Assembly (NCBI RefSeq): GCF_004363655.1
Contig: NZ_SNZH01000014.1
Location: 1-64,000, forward strand
Direction: 5' to 3'
DNA: 64,000 bases
Source: Tahibacter aquaticus
GTDB lineage: Bacteria; Pseudomonadota; Gammaproteobacteria; Xanthomonadales; Rhodanobacteraceae
In this document: positions 61,670-64,000 of the stretch, piece after piece
How positions within the stretch are numbered: the stretch's first letter is position 1
How the letters are laid out: every line of letters starts with the position of its first letter
The notes under the pieces: model-generated
Told to the model about the DNA's origin: nothing
Database searches by the model: none
The model's input: the letters and a program-made list of their open reading frames with translations, nothing else
Position numbers and translations under genes: made by a program

Positions 61670-63157
61670 TCAGGCCATGAAGCCGAGATTGTTGGTGGGG
61701 AAGTTCGGCAGGTTGGGGAAGATCGCGTTGAGATCGTTGGTGCTGGTCACGCCCATCCAGCGCGCCAGCGTCGCGGCGACCTGGTCTACGCTGGTGGACG
61801 GAATGGTCTGGCCGCGGGTGAAGCTGATGGCGTTGTTGAGCGCTTGGTCGGGGAAGGTGCCGTAGAGACGGCCGCCGTTGACGGCGCCGCCCATGACCAT
61901 CTGCACGCCGCCCCAGGCATGGTCGGAACCATTGCCGTTGGAGCTGAGCGTGCGGGCGAATTCGCTCATGGTGAAGGTGGTCACCTCGTTCTGCGCGCCC
62001 AGTTCGCCCAGTGCCGCCCAGAACGCGCCCATGGCCTGCGACACGCGGTTGAGCAGTGCGCCATGGCCGTTGGTGGCGGTCGACATCAGGTTGTCGTGCA
62101 GGTCGAAGCCGCCGAAGCGCACGTAGTAGATCTGGCGCTGGTGCTGGATCTGGCCATTGCCTTCGCGCGAGATCTTGATCATGCGCGCGACCATCTTGAG
62201 CTGGTCGGCCAGCGAGTTGCCGGTCGGGAACACGGTCGTCACATTGCCCGAACCGTCGGCCGCGGTCAGGGCCGAGTTGACCAGGTCGTACAGATCGCGC
62301 CCGCGCTTGAAGGTGCGGGCGTATTCCTTGGTGAGCAGCGAGGTATTCGAGGTATCCGCCAGCAACAGGTCGAGCGCGCCGGCGCGCTGCGAGCCGTAGG
62401 TGCCGCCGGTGCTGTTGGCCGCGTTGTAGATATTCGCCAGGCCGGTCAGGCCGCCCGAGGACATCTGGTAGGGAAAGGTGTCCTGGCCGACTTCGAACCG
62501 GTTGGAACCGGCCAGCGAGATGCACGGCGACAGCGCCTGGTTGAGGTTGTTCAGGCGCACCTTGTCGGCGACCAGTCCACCCCAGCCTTCGTTGGCCAGG
62601 CTGGTGCGCGCCAGATGCCAGAGGTTTTCCTGGTCGTTGTGCGAATACAGCTGCGGCGGACGCAGGGTCGGCGAGCTGTTGTATTCGGTCTTGGTGATCG
62701 GCCGCAGCAAGGTGCCGCAGTTGGCGATGAAGGCGAGCTTGTTGGCACGGTAGATCGTCGCCACGTCGCTCATGCCGCCGGCGTAGTTGGCGTTGCCCGG
62801 ATTGACCGCGTACTGGCCGCTGCCGGCGCTGTCGTTGATCTGGAACTGGCTGGTCAGGGCGGCGCGGTCGATGCCGAGTCCGCCTGCATTAGTGGTGGCG
62901 TTGTAGATGCCGCTGCGTGCCGTCGCATAGGTGGCGTGGCGCGCGGTGTCATAGGGCAGCAGCATGTTCCAGGAATCGTTGCCGCCGGACAGATACACAC
63001 AGACCAGGGCGCGGTAATTCGGCACCGGCGCCGTGCTGGCGGCCAGGGCCGAACCCATCAGTTTCAGCTGCGGCAGCAGCGCCGAGGCGCCGCCGGCACA
63101 CAGCGTCGCGCCCAGGGCCTTGAGGAACTGCCGGCGGTTTTGTTCGGAATGTTTCAT
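61670..63157 (-). CDS. DUF1501 protein, Tat-exported
   Basis: A 495-residue protein related to alkaline-phosphatase/sulfatase-like folds (DUF1501, PF07394). N-terminal Tat signal: NRRQFLKALGATLCAGGASALLP. Conserved blocks are ALVCVYLSGGNDSWNMLLPYD, RFGGFDLHDN, and HAWGGVQMVMGGAVNGGRLYG near the end. DUF1501 genes are nearly always followed or preceded by DUF1800, as here (11-bp gap). The pair is widespread and its role is unknown; it is often linked to export or metal-dependent hydrolysis. Confidence 0.9.
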   Translation of the reverse strand: MKHSEQNRRQFLKALGATLCAGGASALLPQLKLMGSALAASTAPVPNYRALVCVYLSGGNDSWNMLLPYDTARHATYATARSGIYNATTNAGGLGIDRAALTSQFQINDSAGSGQYAVNPGNANYAGGMSDVATIYRANKLAFIANCGTLLRPITKTEYNSSPTLRPPQLYSHNDQENLWHLARTSLANEGWGGLVADKVRLNNLNQALSPCISLAGSNRFEVGQDTFPYQMSSGGLTGLANIYNAANSTGGTYGSQRAGALDLLLADTSNTSLLTKEYARTFKRGRDLYDLVNSALTAADGSGNVTTVFPTGNSLADQLKMVARMIKISREGNGQIQHQRQIYYVRFGGFDLHDNLMSTATNGHGALLNRVSQAMGAFWAALGELGAQNEVTTFTMSEFARTLSSNGNGSDHAWGGVQMVMGGAVNGGRLYGTFPDQALNNAISFTRGQTIPSTSVDQVAATLARWMGVTSTNDLNAIFPNLPNFPTNNLGFMA

Positions 63158-63168
63158 CGCGGCAGTCC

Positions 63169-64000
63169 TCAGCGTTGCGTGGCGAATTCGGGCGACATGG
63201 CGGCGATCTGCAGCAGCGAGCGGGCTTTCTCGCTCGGCGTCGCGCCGTTCATGAAGCTCAGCATGTTGGTCAGCGTGGTACGCGTGTTGCTGGACATGGC
63301 GCCGTAGAACATGCGCTGGTTGACGTCTTCGACCATCGCCGCCGGCGTGGCCAGCGCGGCCAGTGCGGTCACGTCGATCAGCGGCCGGTCGGTCGGCGGG
63401 TTGGTCATGCCGACGTAGTAGCGGAAGGTGTAGTCGGCCAGGCTGTTGGAGATCGAATACGTCGTGCCTTCGTTGATGATCTGCATCTCCGGCGCGAACT
63501 GGTTGGCGTCGGCCAGCGGGCCGGGATGCTGGTAGTCGGGTTCGTAGAAATTGAACACCGTGGCGGCGCCGAGCGGACGCTGCGCATACGCGCCGGTCGG
63601 ATTGGTCATGCCCATGCGGATCTCGCCGTAGGCCGTGGCGGCCGGCAGCTGGAACGGCCAGGCGCGCAATACCGCCGTCAGGCGCAGCAGCGGTTCGCGC
63701 ACCTTGCCGAAAGTTGCCGGCGGCGTGTTGTTGCGCGCTTCCGTATCGAGCAATACCTGCTTGATCACGGCGGCCAGGTCGCCGCGTTCGCTGTCGCCGT
63801 TGTTGTTGAATTTCTGCGCGACGCGAGTGATGTAGGCCGGCGACGGATTGCTGGTGGTGAAGCGCTGGATCAGCTGGCGCGCAATGAACGGACCGACGTT
63901 GGCGTGCGAGGCCAGCAGGTTGAGTCCGTCGCGCACATCGTTGGCGCAGCTCTGTCCGGCCGGAATGGTGGTATTGCCGACGACGACCTTGGCCGTGACA
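63169..64000 (-). CDS. DUF1800 protein, partial (runs off the window)
   Basis: The C-terminal 277 residues of a DUF1800 (PF08811) protein; the frame is open to the last base, so the 5' end lies outside. Visible family blocks: DGLNLLASHANVGPFIARQLIQRF, GDLAAVIKQVLLDTEAR and YAQRPLGAATVFNFYEPDYQHPG. An apparent GTG start at 63936 is only internal; upstream codons (VVVGNTTIPAGQSCAND) continue the family sequence. First gene of the DUF1800-DUF1501 pair. Confidence 0.88.
   Translation of the reverse strand, partial: VTAKVVVGNTTIPAGQSCANDVRDGLNLLASHANVGPFIARQLIQRFTTSNPSPAYITRVAQKFNNNGDSERGDLAAVIKQVLLDTEARNNTPPATFGKVREPLLRLTAVLRAWPFQLPAATAYGEIRMGMTNPTGAYAQRPLGAATVFNFYEPDYQHPGPLADANQFAPEMQIINEGTTYSISNSLADYTFRYYVGMTNPPTDRPLIDVTALAALATPAAMVEDVNQRMFYGAMSSNTRTTLTNMLSFMNGATPSEKARSLLQIAAMSPEFATQR

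Noticed and set aside
63169-63936. DUF1800 gene starting at GTG 63936
   Set aside because: Codons upstream to the window edge continue family-like sequence, so the gene is truncated by the window, not started there.

Overview
The window is high-GC, densely coded chromosomal DNA from a gammaproteobacterium. The gene set points to the Xanthomonadales, most likely Rhodanobacteraceae (Dokdonella/Tahibacter-like). The grounds are the rne/rluC divergent pair, the rpsF-rpsR-rplI-dnaB-alr-radA string, the compact ccoNOQP-ccoGHIS locus with Fnr, and a secreted protease ending in an 'IFKNSFE'-type tail. This assignment is inference from gene content; no database was searched.

Layout. 1-1750 is a decayed accessory patch: an orphan gene of lower GC, an IS5-type transposase remnant and a broken frame on the other strand. 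1.75-7 kb holds a very large secreted zinc metalloprotease and a secreted esterase. 7.4-11.1 kb holds a class III polyhydroxyalkanoate synthase (phaE-phaC) next to two genes with lysine-rich tails. 11.1-18.2 kb holds an ABC exporter, mtnA, a GT2/GtrA glycosylation pair, an intradiol dioxygenase, and a LysR/medium-chain dehydrogenase pair. 18.3-19.8 kb is a large membrane protein. 20-29.5 kb is a complete cbb3 oxidase locus (azurin, ccoNOQP, a small membrane gene, ccoG, ccoH, ccoI, ccoS, SafE-like), followed by a convergent Fnr-type regulator. A Fnr-like site lies in front of azurin, so the cluster looks like one oxygen-responsive unit.

30.2-30.7 kb carries tRNA-Ser(UGA) followed by a duplicated 85-bp module. 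The module begins with the last 18 nt of the tRNA and repeats with a 183-bp period, which resembles the E. coli tyrT/rtT arrangement; this is the most unusual structure here. Next come a GacA/UvrY-like response regulator, RNase E with a long repeat-rich tail, rluC, mutL, several small housekeeping genes, a POT transporter and a PadR/membrane-protein pair. At 44.8-47.2 kb is an ECF42-type module (YciI/DGPF protein, SRPBCC protein, sigma factor) with a matching promoter. 47.2-53 kb is mixed: a decayed M48 protease, a desaturase with a lipoprotein-like extension, a DCC-family protein, an AraC regulator, an ArsR/AHSA1 pair and a YceI protein.

53-59 kb is the replication/ribosomal block radA-alr-dnaB-rplI-rpsR-rpsF, all on the minus strand, with a strong sigma70-like promoter. 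59.3-64 kb holds a TonB-dependent receptor and a DUF1501/DUF1800 pair; the latter runs off the window. No CRISPR array, intact prophage or intact insertion sequence was seen.
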